From NCBI RefSeq assembly GCF_003308995.1, contig NZ_QFFJ01000001.1, positions 620,001 to 684,000 on the forward strand: a stretch of DNA of 64,000 nucleotides, given 5' to 3'. The stretch is from Chitinophaga flava (GTDB lineage: Bacteria; Bacteroidota; Bacteroidia; Chitinophagales; Chitinophagaceae). Each line of letters opens with the position of its first letter. Position 1 is the stretch's first letter. The position numbers and the translations under genes were made by a program. This document shows, in pieces, positions 8,650 through 18,193 of this stretch. The notes beneath the pieces were generated by a model, which had not been told where the DNA came from, did not search any database, and saw only the letters and a program-made list of their open reading frames with translations.

Positions 8650-10186
8650 CCTTCATTTTTCACTGGATAAAAATGATCATGCTGCCATTACCGGAGACAA
8701 CGGTGCCGGCAAATCCACCCTGCTGCGGATTTTAGCCGGGCAGCTGTTGCCTCAGCGTGGCACAGTGACCGCGCATGCACCACTATATTATGTACCACAA
8801 CATTTCGGGCAGTTTAATGACCGTACAGTAGCACAGGTACTGGGCATCGATGCCAAAATACATGCGCTGAACGCCATCCTCGAAGGCGACACACAGGAAC
8901 AACATTTTGAAGCGCTGGAAGATGACTGGGATATCATCGCCCGCTGCGAACAGGTATTTGACAGATGGGGTATTGCCTATATCCCACTCACCGCCTCTTT
9001 TTCCCAGCTCAGTGGTGGCGAAAAAACCCGGGTGTTCCTGTCTGGCAGCGACCTCTCCGCCCCTGCCACCATACTGCTCGACGAGCCCACCAATCACCTC
9101 GATAAAACTGCCAGAGCCCAGCTGTACGACTGGGTACAACGCAGCAACAAAGCATTGCTGATCGTGAGCCACGACCGGCAGCTGCTGGAGCTGTGTAATC
9201 CCATCTGGGAGCTCTCCGACAGCCGGTTGCAGATATATGGTGGCAACTATACTTTTTATGAGCAGAAAAAAGCAGAAGAGACGGCCGCACTGCAGCAGCA
9301 GATTGCCCATGCAGAGAAAACAGTAAGGGAAGCCCGCCAGCAACAGCAGCAGGCTATGGAAAGGCAGCAACGGGAAAATGCCCGCTCACAAAAGAGCCGT
9401 AAAGATGGGGGCATACCAAAAATTCTGATGAACGGCCGCAGAGACCAGGCCGCCCGCACCACTGCAAGAATACAGGATGTTCATGCTGAAAAAGTAGCCG
9501 GACTCCAGGCTGCACTGGACTCCGCCAGCGCCGGCGAGCAGGTGGCCCGCATCATGAAAGGCCATTTCTCCACACCACCAGGACATAAAGGCAAAATACT
9601 GGTACAGGCAGAACAACTGCAGTTCGCCTATACCGACAACAGTCCCTTATGGCCCAAGCCACTGGACATCCTCGTCAAAAGCGGCGACCGGCTGGCCATC
9701 GCCGGCCACAACGGCAGCGGCAAATCAACTCTGATACGGCTAATCACAGGCCAGCTGCCCGCCCAACAGGGAAGGCTATACGTAGCACCATTCCGCAGCC
9801 TCGTACTTGACCAGGACTACAGCACCATTGACCGCAACAAAACCGTGTGGCAACAGGCTGCTGACAACAACGAAATACAACTGGATGAAGGGAGGCTGAA
9901 CACGGTACTGGTGAGGTTTCTGTTTGACCGCGACAGCTGGGATAAGCCCTGCAGTACCCTCAGCGGCGGAGAAACACTACGGCTGGCATTATGTTGCATG
10001 ACCCTCAACAGCCATGCTCCCGATATGATTATTCTTGACGAGCCTACCAACAACCTGGACCTGACCAACATCCGGATGCTGACACAGATATTCGCTGCGT
10101 ACCAGGGCACCCTGATCGTAGTATCACACGATGCCCGCTTCCTGGAAGAAACGGGCGTAACAGAAACCTTATATCTGACTGATTAG
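8588..10186 (+). CDS. ABC-F family ATP-binding protein
   Basis: A 532-residue soluble protein with two ABC ATPase domains and no membrane segments. Domain 1 has Walker A GDNGAGKST (about 36-44), signature LSGGEKTRVF and Walker B ILLDEPTNHLD. Domain 2 has GHNGSGKST, LSGGETLRLAL and IILDEPTNNLD. The two are joined by a charged Gln/Arg-rich linker (about 225-300). ABC-F proteins bind the ribosomal E site and either aid translation or protect against drugs acting at the peptidyl transferase centre. The long structured leader is more typical of the resistance type, but this is not proof. The 3' end overlaps the convergent M20 gene by 4 bases. Confidence 0.88.
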   Translation: MLLTAQHIHFQLPPNRILFDDLHFSLDKNDHAAITGDNGAGKSTLLRILAGQLLPQRGTVTAHAPLYYVPQHFGQFNDRTVAQVLGIDAKIHALNAILEGDTQEQHFEALEDDWDIIARCEQVFDRWGIAYIPLTASFSQLSGGEKTRVFLSGSDLSAPATILLDEPTNHLDKTARAQLYDWVQRSNKALLIVSHDRQLLELCNPIWELSDSRLQIYGGNYTFYEQKKAEETAALQQQIAHAEKTVREARQQQQQAMERQQRENARSQKSRKDGGIPKILMNGRRDQAARTTARIQDVHAEKVAGLQAALDSASAGEQVARIMKGHFSTPPGHKGKILVQAEQLQFAYTDNSPLWPKPLDILVKSGDRLAIAGHNGSGKSTLIRLITGQLPAQQGRLYVAPFRSLVLDQDYSTIDRNKTVWQQAADNNEIQLDEGRLNTVLVRFLFDRDSWDKPCSTLSGGETLRLALCCMTLNSHAPDMIILDEPTNNLDLTNIRMLTQIFAAYQGTLIVVSHDARFLEETGVTETLYLTD

Positions 10187-11370
10187 TTGCCCAGTGTTTT
10201 GAGCGCCAGGTAGGCCATCAGGCCGGACCCGGTTTCAAGTGCATGCTCGTCTGCATCAAAAGTGGCAGTATGCAGACCGGAAATAATACCTCTCGACTCA
10301 TTACGGACACCTAGCCGGTAGAAGCAGGCATCTGCAGCATGGGTATAATAAGCAAAATCTTCTGCTGCCATCCAGATGTCCAGGTCTACTACATTATCTG
10401 CGCCCAGGTACGCTGCTGCATGGGCGCGGGTAATGTCGGTCAGTTTTTCATTATTGACCAGCACGGGATAACCCTGATGTATTTCAATATGGCAATGTCC
10501 TTCCATGCCTTCGGCAATGGAGATGGCCATTTTGCGGATCTTCTCATGTGCTTCGCGGCGCCAGGTTTCGTCCAGCGAGCGGAAAGTACCTTCCAGCCTT
10601 ACCTCGTCGGGGATCACATTGGTGGCGCCGTTGGCTATCATCTTCCCGAAAGAAAGTACAGAAGGCAACATAACGTTGGCCCTTCTGCTTACAATCTGTT
10701 GCAGCCCGATCACAATATGACAGGCTATCACCACCGGATCGATGCCCAGATGAGGCATCGCACCATGTCCGCCTTTGCCTTTGACTGTGATAAATATTTC
10801 ATCGTTGCTCGCCATATAACGACCACCTCTGAAACCCACTTTACCTACCGGCAGCTCCGGCATGGTATGCTGTCCCAGGATATTCTGCGGACGCGGGTTT
10901 TCGAGCACCCCTTCTTTGATCATCATACTGGCGCCGCCAGGAATCAGTTCCTCTGCCGGTTGAAAAATAAATTTCACCGTACCGGAGAAATCATCTTTCA
11001 TTTTGCTGAGAATATTGGCGGTAGCCAGCAGCGAAGAAGTGTGCACATCATGACCGCAAGCATGCATCACACCATCATGCATGGACTTATAGGGCACATC
11101 ATTCAGTTCCCTGATCGGCAAGGCATCAATATCTGCCCGTAGAGCGATTACCTTTCCATCGCCTGGTTTGTTGCCGCTGAGCAACGCCACCAGTCCGGTA
11201 TTGGCCATCGGCTCAAAAGGAATATTGAGCTCTTTCAGTTTACCGGCAATAAATGCGGCCGTATTTATTTCCTTGTATGACAGCTCGGGGTGCGCATGCA
11301 GATAGCGGCGGTTGGCCACTGCTTCTTCCTGAATACTGTTTGCCAGTTGGCGGATTTTTTCTTTAAGCAT
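10183..11370 (-). CDS. M20 family amidohydrolase (hippurate / N-acyl amino acid hydrolase type)
   Basis: A 395-residue metallopeptidase-fold hydrolase with the di-metal motif HACGHDVHTS, ALRADIDALPI, QPAEE and GGHGAMPH. This family removes N-acyl groups from amino acids or related amides in the cytoplasm. It is the last gene of the leftward sugar operon. The ATG at 11370 overlaps the stop of the upstream DapA-like gene by 8 bases, so translation is probably coupled; a TTG at 11379 is the alternative. In this context it may deacylate an N-acyl intermediate of amino-sugar breakdown (inference). Confidence 0.85.
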   Translation of the reverse strand: MLKEKIRQLANSIQEEAVANRRYLHAHPELSYKEINTAAFIAGKLKELNIPFEPMANTGLVALLSGNKPGDGKVIALRADIDALPIRELNDVPYKSMHDGVMHACGHDVHTSSLLATANILSKMKDDFSGTVKFIFQPAEELIPGGASMMIKEGVLENPRPQNILGQHTMPELPVGKVGFRGGRYMASNDEIFITVKGKGGHGAMPHLGIDPVVIACHIVIGLQQIVSRRANVMLPSVLSFGKMIANGATNVIPDEVRLEGTFRSLDETWRREAHEKIRKMAISIAEGMEGHCHIEIHQGYPVLVNNEKLTDITRAHAAAYLGADNVVDLDIWMAAEDFAYYTHAADACFYRLGVRNESRGIISGLHTATFDADEHALETGSGLMAYLALKTLGN

Positions 11371-12427
11371 GGGTGACAATGTTTGTTTCCTTTGCCAGAA
11401 AAGCTTTTACAAAATTGTCGTCGGTTAACTGCGGCCAGGCAGCCACTACCCGATCAATTTCTTCCAGCTGTCCGGGGGATAAAGTTTCTGCTTCATCCAG
11501 GCACCAGATACCTTCCATCAGCCCCTGCCGCCGTAATACCTCATGGATGCCCGCAATGGAGCCTTTAAACGCATTAGACGGATCAAAAAGGGCCGCATTC
11601 ATATCTGTGACAGCGATACCTTGCTGTAACAGTTCTCCTGCTCCTGAATAATCCTCAAGTATACACCTTTTTATCCTTTCAAAGAGCGGTATTACCTGAC
11701 TGGTCCATACAGACCAATGTCCAAGCAGACCACCGGCGAATCGTTTGATTACCTCCCGGCCGTTGACAGTAAAGCGATACGTCGTCAACAGGTCCGCCAC
11801 AATATTATCATCATTGCCGGTATACAATGCAATGTCTTCGCAGCGCGATGAATGACAGACTGCCCTCATCACATCAAGTGTCTGGTAACGGTTAAAAGGC
11901 GCCGTTTTGATAGCCTTCACTCCGGGGATTTCCACCAGCTGTTCCCAGAAGCGATAACTCAGAATACGGCCGCCCACAGAGGGTTGCAGATAAAAACCAA
12001 ATACCGGTATGATCTCAGAAACCGTACGCACATGTGCAATCAGTTCTCCTTCCGAAAGATGATTAAGCCCACCCAGACTTAACAGCCCCATATGATAACC
12101 ATATTTTAAAGCGATCCTGGCCTCATCTGCCGCCTGGGCTGTAGGCCCGCAGAGGCCTGCCACCCGGATAAAAGGACGGGTAAGCTGTGCCACTTCTATC
12201 TCTTCTGCCGCCAGCCGCAGCACCGTTTCGTATAACCCTACCCGTGGGTCACGGATAACAAACTGGGTAGTATGTACACCTACCGCTACGCCACCGGCGC
12301 CACTAGCCATATAATAACGGGTTAGGCGGCGTTGACGGTATTCGTCCAGCTGCCGGTGCTGGTTTAAAGCCAGCGGGTGCGCTGGGATTACAGTGCCACT
12401 ATATAATAAATCAGGAATCATTTTCAT
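11363..12427 (-). CDS. Dihydrodipicolinate synthase-family (DapA-like) aldolase
   Basis: A 354-residue class I aldolase-type TIM barrel. The Schiff-base lysine is visible in GVKAIKTAPFNRY and the family Tyr in FYLQPSVGG; the TT pair of the substrate loop appears in GVHTTQF. It is longer than DapA (about 290) and lies in a sugar operon, so it more likely cleaves a 2-keto sugar acid or related pyruvate-yielding compound than makes dihydrodipicolinate. It lies 21 bp after the epimerase-like gene and overlaps the M20 gene. Exact substrate unknown. Confidence 0.8.
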   Translation of the reverse strand: MKMIPDLLYSGTVIPAHPLALNQHRQLDEYRQRRLTRYYMASGAGGVAVGVHTTQFVIRDPRVGLYETVLRLAAEEIEVAQLTRPFIRVAGLCGPTAQAADEARIALKYGYHMGLLSLGGLNHLSEGELIAHVRTVSEIIPVFGFYLQPSVGGRILSYRFWEQLVEIPGVKAIKTAPFNRYQTLDVMRAVCHSSRCEDIALYTGNDDNIVADLLTTYRFTVNGREVIKRFAGGLLGHWSVWTSQVIPLFERIKRCILEDYSGAGELLQQGIAVTDMNAALFDPSNAFKGSIAGIHEVLRRQGLMEGIWCLDEAETLSPGQLEEIDRVVAAWPQLTDDNFVKAFLAKETNIVTHA

Positions 12428-12448
12428 TTTTTTATTTTTTCATTGATG

Positions 12449-13468
12449 TTAGAACTGTCCTTCCCTTTCCTGGAAATGAGTTGCCTTGGAGATAGTACGG
12501 CCGCCCTGTTCCATCCAGGCCGCAGTAAGCCCTATCATTTCCTTCAGCGATACTTTGGGATAACCAAACAAACGGAAACTTTCTGCAGCATTACTTAACA
12601 AGGCAGTGGCTTCTTCTTCATGCAGAAATACCGGTGCTTTTCCGAAGATCTTACCAAACTCTCCGGCGATCCAGCGTACCGGCGCTGTTTCAGGCCCGGT
12701 GATATTCAGCAGTTTGGCTGGCACGGCACAATGTGTAAAACTACGCAGCGCCATTTCATTGGCATCGCCCTGCCAGATAACATTCACATGCCCCATGCGC
12801 AAATCGATGGGTTTACCATCGCGTACGGACTTAGCGATTTCGAGCAGTACGCCGTATTGCAGATCGTTGGCATAATTGAGCCGGTATACCAGCAACGGCG
12901 TATTGTATTTTCCGGAGAAATGCTGAAACACTCTTTCCCTTCCCAGACAAGACTGTCCGTATTCTCCTACCGGAGCGGGCGCCATCGATTCATCTGCGCC
13001 ACCAGCCAGCACCGGTGTCAGCGGATATACGTTACCGGTAGAGTACACCACAATCCGGGAGTTACGGTATTTTTCCGCCACTCTTCCCGGCAGATAGGTA
13101 TTCATAGCCCAGGTGAAGGCTTCTTTGCCGGTGGTACCGAATTTAGTACCGGCGAGGTATAATACATTTTTTACGTCCGGTAGTGCAGCCAGATCTTCTT
13201 CATTCATCAGATCAGCGGCGATGGTTTCGATACCATCTTGTTCCAGCTGTTCCTTTAAACCTGGCTCTGTAAGCCTGGATACGCCTATCACCTTGCGGGG
13301 CACACCGGATTTGTCAATTGCCTGTTTGGCCAGTTTAGCCAGACTAGGGCCTATTTTACCGCCCACACCCAGGATAAGGATATCTCCTTCCAGTGCCGCC
13401 ATTTCCGCCACCAGCGCAGCTGACGGCTGCAGCAGTGTTTCCACTGCCGCCTGTATATTTTCGCTCAT
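12449..13468 (-). CDS. NAD-dependent epimerase/dehydratase-like protein lacking the SDR lysine
   Basis: A 339-residue Rossmann protein of the extended SDR family. The nucleotide-binding motif GVGGKIG is at residues 34-40, with a later VYSTGNVYPL strand. The catalytic YxxxK motif reads Y170-G-Q-S-C174: Tyr is kept, Lys is replaced by Cys (TGT). A classical SDR proton relay is therefore not expected, though dehydrogenation or a non-redox role with bound NAD remains possible. It lies 7 bp after the NagB-like gene, in the same operon. Confidence 0.8.
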   Translation of the reverse strand: MSENIQAAVETLLQPSAALVAEMAALEGDILILGVGGKIGPSLAKLAKQAIDKSGVPRKVIGVSRLTEPGLKEQLEQDGIETIAADLMNEEDLAALPDVKNVLYLAGTKFGTTGKEAFTWAMNTYLPGRVAEKYRNSRIVVYSTGNVYPLTPVLAGGADESMAPAPVGEYGQSCLGRERVFQHFSGKYNTPLLVYRLNYANDLQYGVLLEIAKSVRDGKPIDLRMGHVNVIWQGDANEMALRSFTHCAVPAKLLNITGPETAPVRWIAGEFGKIFGKAPVFLHEEEATALLSNAAESFRLFGYPKVSLKEMIGLTAAWMEQGGRTISKATHFQEREGQF

Positions 13469-13475
13469 ATTGTTT

Positions 13476-14258
13476 TTATTTTATGTTGAAAGATGATAAA
13501 CTGATTTGTTGCGCGCTGTCGCTGTCCAGAAACAGTATGGCTGCCGGATGCCTGCGCAGCGCGGTAGATGGATATTGTTCCTGTATAGCGCCATGGACTG
13601 TATGTTTTACGGCAGCAGCTTTATTTTTGCCAGGTACCATACAATAGATATAACGGCCACGCATCAACGCAGGAACCGTAAGCGTGAGGGCATAACGTGG
13701 TACGAGCGTGATGTTGGAGAAACAGCCGTCGTTGACCTGTTGCTGGCGGCAAGCCTCATCAAGGTCCACCACCTTTACCAAAGCCGGATCGTTGAAATCC
13801 GCTACATGCGGATCGTTGAAGGCGATGTGTGTATTTTCGCCGATGCCCATGTTCACGATATCGGGAGGATACGCTTGCAATAAAGCAGCATAGCGACTGC
13901 ATTCCGAAGCCGTATCCACAGCATTGCCATCGAGATAAAACACTTCCCGGAAAGGGAGCCTGGAAAAAATACGTTCCTTCAGGAAGTTGCCGAAGCCCTG
14001 TGGAGCATCGGCCGCCAGACCTACGTATTCATCCATATGAAAAGCGTTCACTCTCTCCCATTCGATTCCCGGCTGCAATATCAACGCTTCCAGGAACTCC
14101 TGCTGGGAAGGCGCGGCAGCAAAGATGATGTTGACAAAAGGCTGTTCTTTCAGCAGCTGCCAGATCCTGGTGGCGACCTTGTCTGCAGCAACAACGCCCA
14201 TGACTATACGGGAAGGATGTATCTGTACCTCTAATGTATCTGTCTTAAATGATCGCAT
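13476..14258 (-). CDS. Glucosamine-6-phosphate deaminase-like protein (NagB/SOL family)
   Basis: A 260-residue NagB/6-phosphogluconolactonase-fold protein. NagB converts glucosamine-6-phosphate to fructose-6-phosphate and ammonia. The motif FHMDEYVGL keeps the first catalytic Asp (D76, E. coli D72). The second motif reads GIGENTHIAFNDP: the positions of E. coli D141 and E148 are N142 and D149, while the His (H144) is kept. These changes sit in the ring-opening and deamination centre, so the substrate or reaction may differ. It lies directly downstream of nagA (16 bp), which supports an amino-sugar phosphate substrate. Confidence 0.78.
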   Translation of the reverse strand: MRSFKTDTLEVQIHPSRIVMGVVAADKVATRIWQLLKEQPFVNIIFAAAPSQQEFLEALILQPGIEWERVNAFHMDEYVGLAADAPQGFGNFLKERIFSRLPFREVFYLDGNAVDTASECSRYAALLQAYPPDIVNMGIGENTHIAFNDPHVADFNDPALVKVVDLDEACRQQQVNDGCFSNITLVPRYALTLTVPALMRGRYIYCMVPGKNKAAAVKHTVHGAIQEQYPSTALRRHPAAILFLDSDSAQQISLSSFNIK

Positions 14259-14274
14259 GACTAAGAAATTTCTT

Positions 14275-15474
14275 TTACAACGTTGTCTCTTTACCGTACA
14301 TCTGTTCTCCTTCTATAAAAACGGTACTTACCTGTATCTGTTCATCAAAAAAAACAATATCAGCATCTTTACCTGCTACCAGAGATCCTTTCCTGTCATC
14401 TATACCAGCAATAGACGCCGGTGTGGCCGTGATCATCTGTATGGCCTCCTGCAAGGGCACTTCGGCCAGTTGCACCATGGTACGCACCAGTCTGTCCGCT
14501 GTGGCCACACTGCCGGCAAATGAAGTACGGTCCGGCAGTTTAGCTACTCCATCTTCCACCAACACCTTTATACCATTATGCAATCCCCCTAAAACGCTCT
14601 CCCCTGGCGGCATTCCCGCGGCACGCATGGCATCGGTGATCAGCGCCGTTTTACCTGGTCCTTTGATCTTATACACCAGCTTTAATAAAGGAGCCGGCAG
14701 GTGAATCCCATCAGCGATGATCTCTACTGTCATATTATCAATCAGGAAAGCTGCTTCTACCACACCGGCATAACGAAAGGCGTTGCGGCGTGTGACACTG
14801 GACATGGCAGAATACAAATGGGTAATATGCGTATAGCCGTTCTCGTAAGCTTCCAGCATTTCTTCATAAATAGCATCAGTATGCGCGGCGGCGGCGAGTA
14901 TACCGCGGGAACGGAGATAACGGCCAAAAGGTAATGCTCCCGGCAGCTCCGGGGCAGCACTCCAGCGTACCACTGCATCTGATGCGGCCAGCACTTCCAT
15001 ATATTCGGCTTCTTCCGGATTACGGATATAACGCGGGTCCTGTGCTCCCCGCTGGCTCATGGCTACATAAGGACCTTCCAGGTGAAGCCCGGCAAAACGG
15101 GCGCCGGTAGTATTCTGTGCATGTGCGGCTTCATATATTTCGAGCGCCTTGAGTAAACTGGCCCTGTCACTACTCAGTGTAGTAGGCACCATCGTAGTGG
15201 TACCATATTCCAGATGTTTCTCCGCTACTTTAAGAAAAGCTTCCACCGTACCATCCATAAAATCATAACCACCGCCACCATGGATATGCAGATCTATAAA
15301 CCCCGGAGACACATACTGTCCACCTGCATCTATCACCGTCGCATCAGGCATTTCCACATCCCGTTCACTCACCGCCAGAATACGCCTGCCTTCTGTAATC
15401 AGCGTACCATTACGTATGATCCGGTAAGGTGTGATAATATGGCCATTGACAATCTTATACTTTCTCTGTTCCAT
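14275..15474 (-). CDS. nagA: N-acetylglucosamine-6-phosphate deacetylase
   Basis: NagA removes the acetyl group from N-acetylglucosamine-6-phosphate in the cytoplasm. The 399-residue protein has all main family motifs: PGFIDLHIHGGGGYD, metal Glu in HLEGPYV, His in AAAHTDA and ITHLYSAM, and catalytic Asp in LITDAMRAAG. Its start overlaps the end of the upstream permease gene by 20 bases. Together with the permease and the NagB-like gene it points to an N-acetylated amino sugar as the operon's substrate. Confidence 0.9.
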   Translation of the reverse strand: MEQRKYKIVNGHIITPYRIIRNGTLITEGRRILAVSERDVEMPDATVIDAGGQYVSPGFIDLHIHGGGGYDFMDGTVEAFLKVAEKHLEYGTTTMVPTTLSSDRASLLKALEIYEAAHAQNTTGARFAGLHLEGPYVAMSQRGAQDPRYIRNPEEAEYMEVLAASDAVVRWSAAPELPGALPFGRYLRSRGILAAAAHTDAIYEEMLEAYENGYTHITHLYSAMSSVTRRNAFRYAGVVEAAFLIDNMTVEIIADGIHLPAPLLKLVYKIKGPGKTALITDAMRAAGMPPGESVLGGLHNGIKVLVEDGVAKLPDRTSFAGSVATADRLVRTMVQLAEVPLQEAIQMITATPASIAGIDDRKGSLVAGKDADIVFFDEQIQVSTVFIEGEQMYGKETTL

Positions 15475-16789
15475 GCAACTGTTTTTCCGGTTGAATTTTT
15501 ATAGAACTGGTCCACTGTCTGATACGATGACCATAAAACGCGTAAAAAATCAGGTACAGATAACAGGGAAACAGCACCCAATAAGCATGACGCACATCAT
15601 ACCTGTCTGCAAAATAACCATACAAAGGAGGCAGCATAGCATTGCCGCTTAACCCCATGATCATCAGGGAAGCTCCCAATTTAGTGAAACGTCCCAGGCC
15701 ATCCAGCGCCAGTGGCCAGATACCAGCCCATACCAACGAATTAGCAAAACCCAGCAGCGCTACAAACCAGATGGAGATATCAGTAGTATGTCCCAGCAGT
15801 TTTACTTCTCCCCGCATGTAAATAATGCCCAGTGTAAATAAAGCGCCTAATACCGTACAGATACGCAAAGCATTGACCTGACTCAGTATACGCGGGATCG
15901 TTATAATGCCCAGCAGATAACCGCAGATGGTGACAAATAACGTATAGGAGGGAAATGTTTTGGCTTCCATCAAGGGAATATGCATGGTGGTGGCATAACC
16001 AATAATGGTATCAATAGCTACCACCTGCGTGCCTACATGCAGAAAAATGGCCACAGCTCCGAGTATCAGATGCGGGAATCCAAAAATATTTTTCTTGCCC
16101 GCATTGGCCATCGCTACCGCCCCGTCTTCCTGCTCAGTATTAATATCCGGCAAAGGAGAATAACGCACCAGCAACCCCAACATAAACAAGACAGCTGCCA
16201 CTACAGTATAAGGCGTGATCACTCTGCGGATCAGTTCATCGAGAGCTGCTTCCTTAGCGGCGCCCGTCACATGTTGCAGTTGTGCAAACAAACCGCTGTC
16301 AGTAGGCTTTAATATCACAGCAGCAAAGATCAACGGCGCGATAATACCTGCGCCCTTGTTGCAGATCCCCATGATACTGATACGTTGTGCCGCGCTTTCC
16401 TTAGGGCCCAGTATCGTGATGTAGGGATTGGCAGCTGTTTGCAATACCGCCAGCCCCAACCCGATGGTAAATAGTCCTAACAGAAACACCTCATAAGTTC
16501 GGGTCATTGCTGCCGGAATAAAAATAGCCGCACCCAAAGACATCGTCCAGAAGCCGATCATAATGCCCTTCTTAAATCCCACTGCCTTCAGCAGGTAAGA
16601 AGAAGGGACCGACATAATAAAATAGGAAATATAAAAAGCGAAGGCTACAAGGTAAGATTGAAAATTGGTCAGCTCACAGGCAATCTTAAAATACGGTATC
16701 AGAATGGCATTCACCCAGGTTACGAAGCCGAAGATAAAGAAGAGCATTCCGATGATCAGGATAGAAATCACGGTATCACGACGACTCAT
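15455..16789 (-). CDS. FucP/NagP-type MFS sugar permease
   Basis: A 444-residue inner-membrane protein with about 12 hydrophobic segments. Motifs FGFVTWVNAILIPYFK near the N-terminus and LQTAANPYITILGP in the middle are typical of the fucose/glucose/galactose/N-acetylglucosamine proton symporters of Bacteroidota. It lies 26 bp after the Gfo/Idh gene and overlaps nagA, so it probably imports the operon's sugar. Confidence 0.88.
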   Translation of the reverse strand: MSRRDTVISILIIGMLFFIFGFVTWVNAILIPYFKIACELTNFQSYLVAFAFYISYFIMSVPSSYLLKAVGFKKGIMIGFWTMSLGAAIFIPAAMTRTYEVFLLGLFTIGLGLAVLQTAANPYITILGPKESAAQRISIMGICNKGAGIIAPLIFAAVILKPTDSGLFAQLQHVTGAAKEAALDELIRRVITPYTVVAAVLFMLGLLVRYSPLPDINTEQEDGAVAMANAGKKNIFGFPHLILGAVAIFLHVGTQVVAIDTIIGYATTMHIPLMEAKTFPSYTLFVTICGYLLGIITIPRILSQVNALRICTVLGALFTLGIIYMRGEVKLLGHTTDISIWFVALLGFANSLVWAGIWPLALDGLGRFTKLGASLMIMGLSGNAMLPPLYGYFADRYDVRHAYWVLFPCYLYLIFYAFYGHRIRQWTSSIKIQPEKQLHGTEKV

Positions 16790-16815
16790 ATCAATTACGA
16801 ATTACGATTTTAGAA

Positions 16816-18156
16816 TTACAAGGTTGGTTCCCATCCTGGCTGGTACTCCCGTTTCCAGTATTGTTGTGCCGCGGCATCATTCAGGATATGCCCGTTGCTG
16901 GTATCGATATGCAGGGCATTGCCGGTACGCAGTGCGATATTGCCCAGCTGGCATAACAGTGTACTTTGATAACCACCCAGAATGTCTGCATTCAGTGGAG
17001 AGCCTTTACGGATACCTTCAAAGAAATTCTGAATATGCAGCGCATCCAGTGTTTCAGCGGGATTCATCAGATTGCGCGGATCGATGATAACCTGGTTTTT
17101 TACTTCTTTTACTACTTTATTCTCCAGATCATAAATCGTATAGGCGTTACCGTCGATTACCAGAGAGCCTTTTTCTCCATAGAAAATAACACCTACAGAG
17201 TTACCTTCCACGGTACGCCCGTTACAGCTACGGCCTTCCCAGGTCATGCTGGTATTATTGGGAAACTCCAGCGTGATCACTTGTGTGTCAGGGGTTTCCC
17301 AATCATCCTGGTAACGGTAACGGCCCCCCGCAGAGGTAACGCGGCTGGGATATTCCACGCCAAGGCCCCAACGCATGAGGTCAATCATATGGGTGCCATT
17401 ATTGAGTGCTTCACCGGTACCCCAGTTCCAGAACCAGTGCCAGTTGTAATGGATAAGGTTGTCTTTGAGCGGGCGGCGGGGCGCAGGTCCCTGCCACAGG
17501 TCATAGTTGAGCCATGCCGGCACATCGATCTCTTTACCGCGGCCAATAGATTCACGGTTGTTGGTATACCAGCCTTTAGCGAAGTAAGCCCGCCCGATAG
17601 TACCACCACGTACCTCACGGATGGCAGCTTCCACATTTGGCCAGGAACGGCGCTGATTGCCCATCTGGATGACCGCTTTATATTTTTCTGCTACTTTTAC
17701 GAGCAGCTCTCCTTCATACGGATTGTGGCTACAGGGTTTTTCGAGGTATACATGTTTGCCTGCCTTGGCAGCCAGGATGGCGGCCGGTGCATGCCAGTGG
17801 TCTGGTGCCGCTACCACCAGTGCATCCATGTTTTTATTTTCAAGGGCTTTCCGGAAATCGGGTACTGCCTTGGGTTTGGCCTGTGTGATTTTAAAAACGC
17901 TGTCGATACATTTTTCTGCTGCGCGGGTATCCACATCAGAAACAGATACCACTTCACAATTTTTTTGGCGGGCATAGTTGTTGGCCAATGCAAGACCGCG
18001 GGAATTTACGCCCATCATACCTACACGTACACGTTCGTTGGAACCCATGATACGTGCATAACTGGCTGCACTGAAACCCGGCAGCATACCACCCAGCATG
18101 ATGGCAGCAGTACCTTTGGTTGTTTTTTTCAGGAAGTCTCTACGGGACGCCTTCAT
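16816..18156 (-). CDS. Tat-exported Gfo/Idh/MocA family oxidoreductase
   Basis: A 446-residue NAD(P)-dependent oxidoreductase. The N-terminus SRRDFLKKT followed by a mild hydrophobic stretch is a twin-arginine signal, so the protein is exported folded with its cofactor. The Rossmann part follows, with the family motif EKPCSHNPYEG (EKP catalytic Lys) near residue 140, then the C-terminal substrate domain with NNGTHMIDLMRWGLG. Exported relatives include glucose-fructose oxidoreductase and many Bacteroidota sugar-locus proteins. It is the second gene of the operon. Confidence 0.87.
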   Translation of the reverse strand: MKASRRDFLKKTTKGTAAIMLGGMLPGFSAASYARIMGSNERVRVGMMGVNSRGLALANNYARQKNCEVVSVSDVDTRAAEKCIDSVFKITQAKPKAVPDFRKALENKNMDALVVAAPDHWHAPAAILAAKAGKHVYLEKPCSHNPYEGELLVKVAEKYKAVIQMGNQRRSWPNVEAAIREVRGGTIGRAYFAKGWYTNNRESIGRGKEIDVPAWLNYDLWQGPAPRRPLKDNLIHYNWHWFWNWGTGEALNNGTHMIDLMRWGLGVEYPSRVTSAGGRYRYQDDWETPDTQVITLEFPNNTSMTWEGRSCNGRTVEGNSVGVIFYGEKGSLVIDGNAYTIYDLENKVVKEVKNQVIIDPRNLMNPAETLDALHIQNFFEGIRKGSPLNADILGGYQSTLLCQLGNIALRTGNALHIDTSNGHILNDAAAQQYWKREYQPGWEPTL

Positions 18157-18193
18157 AAGCTTTCAGATTTTTGGGTATTGGAATTACAGGTTA

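Noticed and set aside
8588..10186. Calling a specific antibiotic resistance determinant
   Set aside because: ABC-F subfamilies cannot be told apart safely by eye; only the leader hints at resistance.
10339..11142. 267-codon ORF on the + strand
   Set aside because: Antisense to the M20 hydrolase, which has complete metal motifs.
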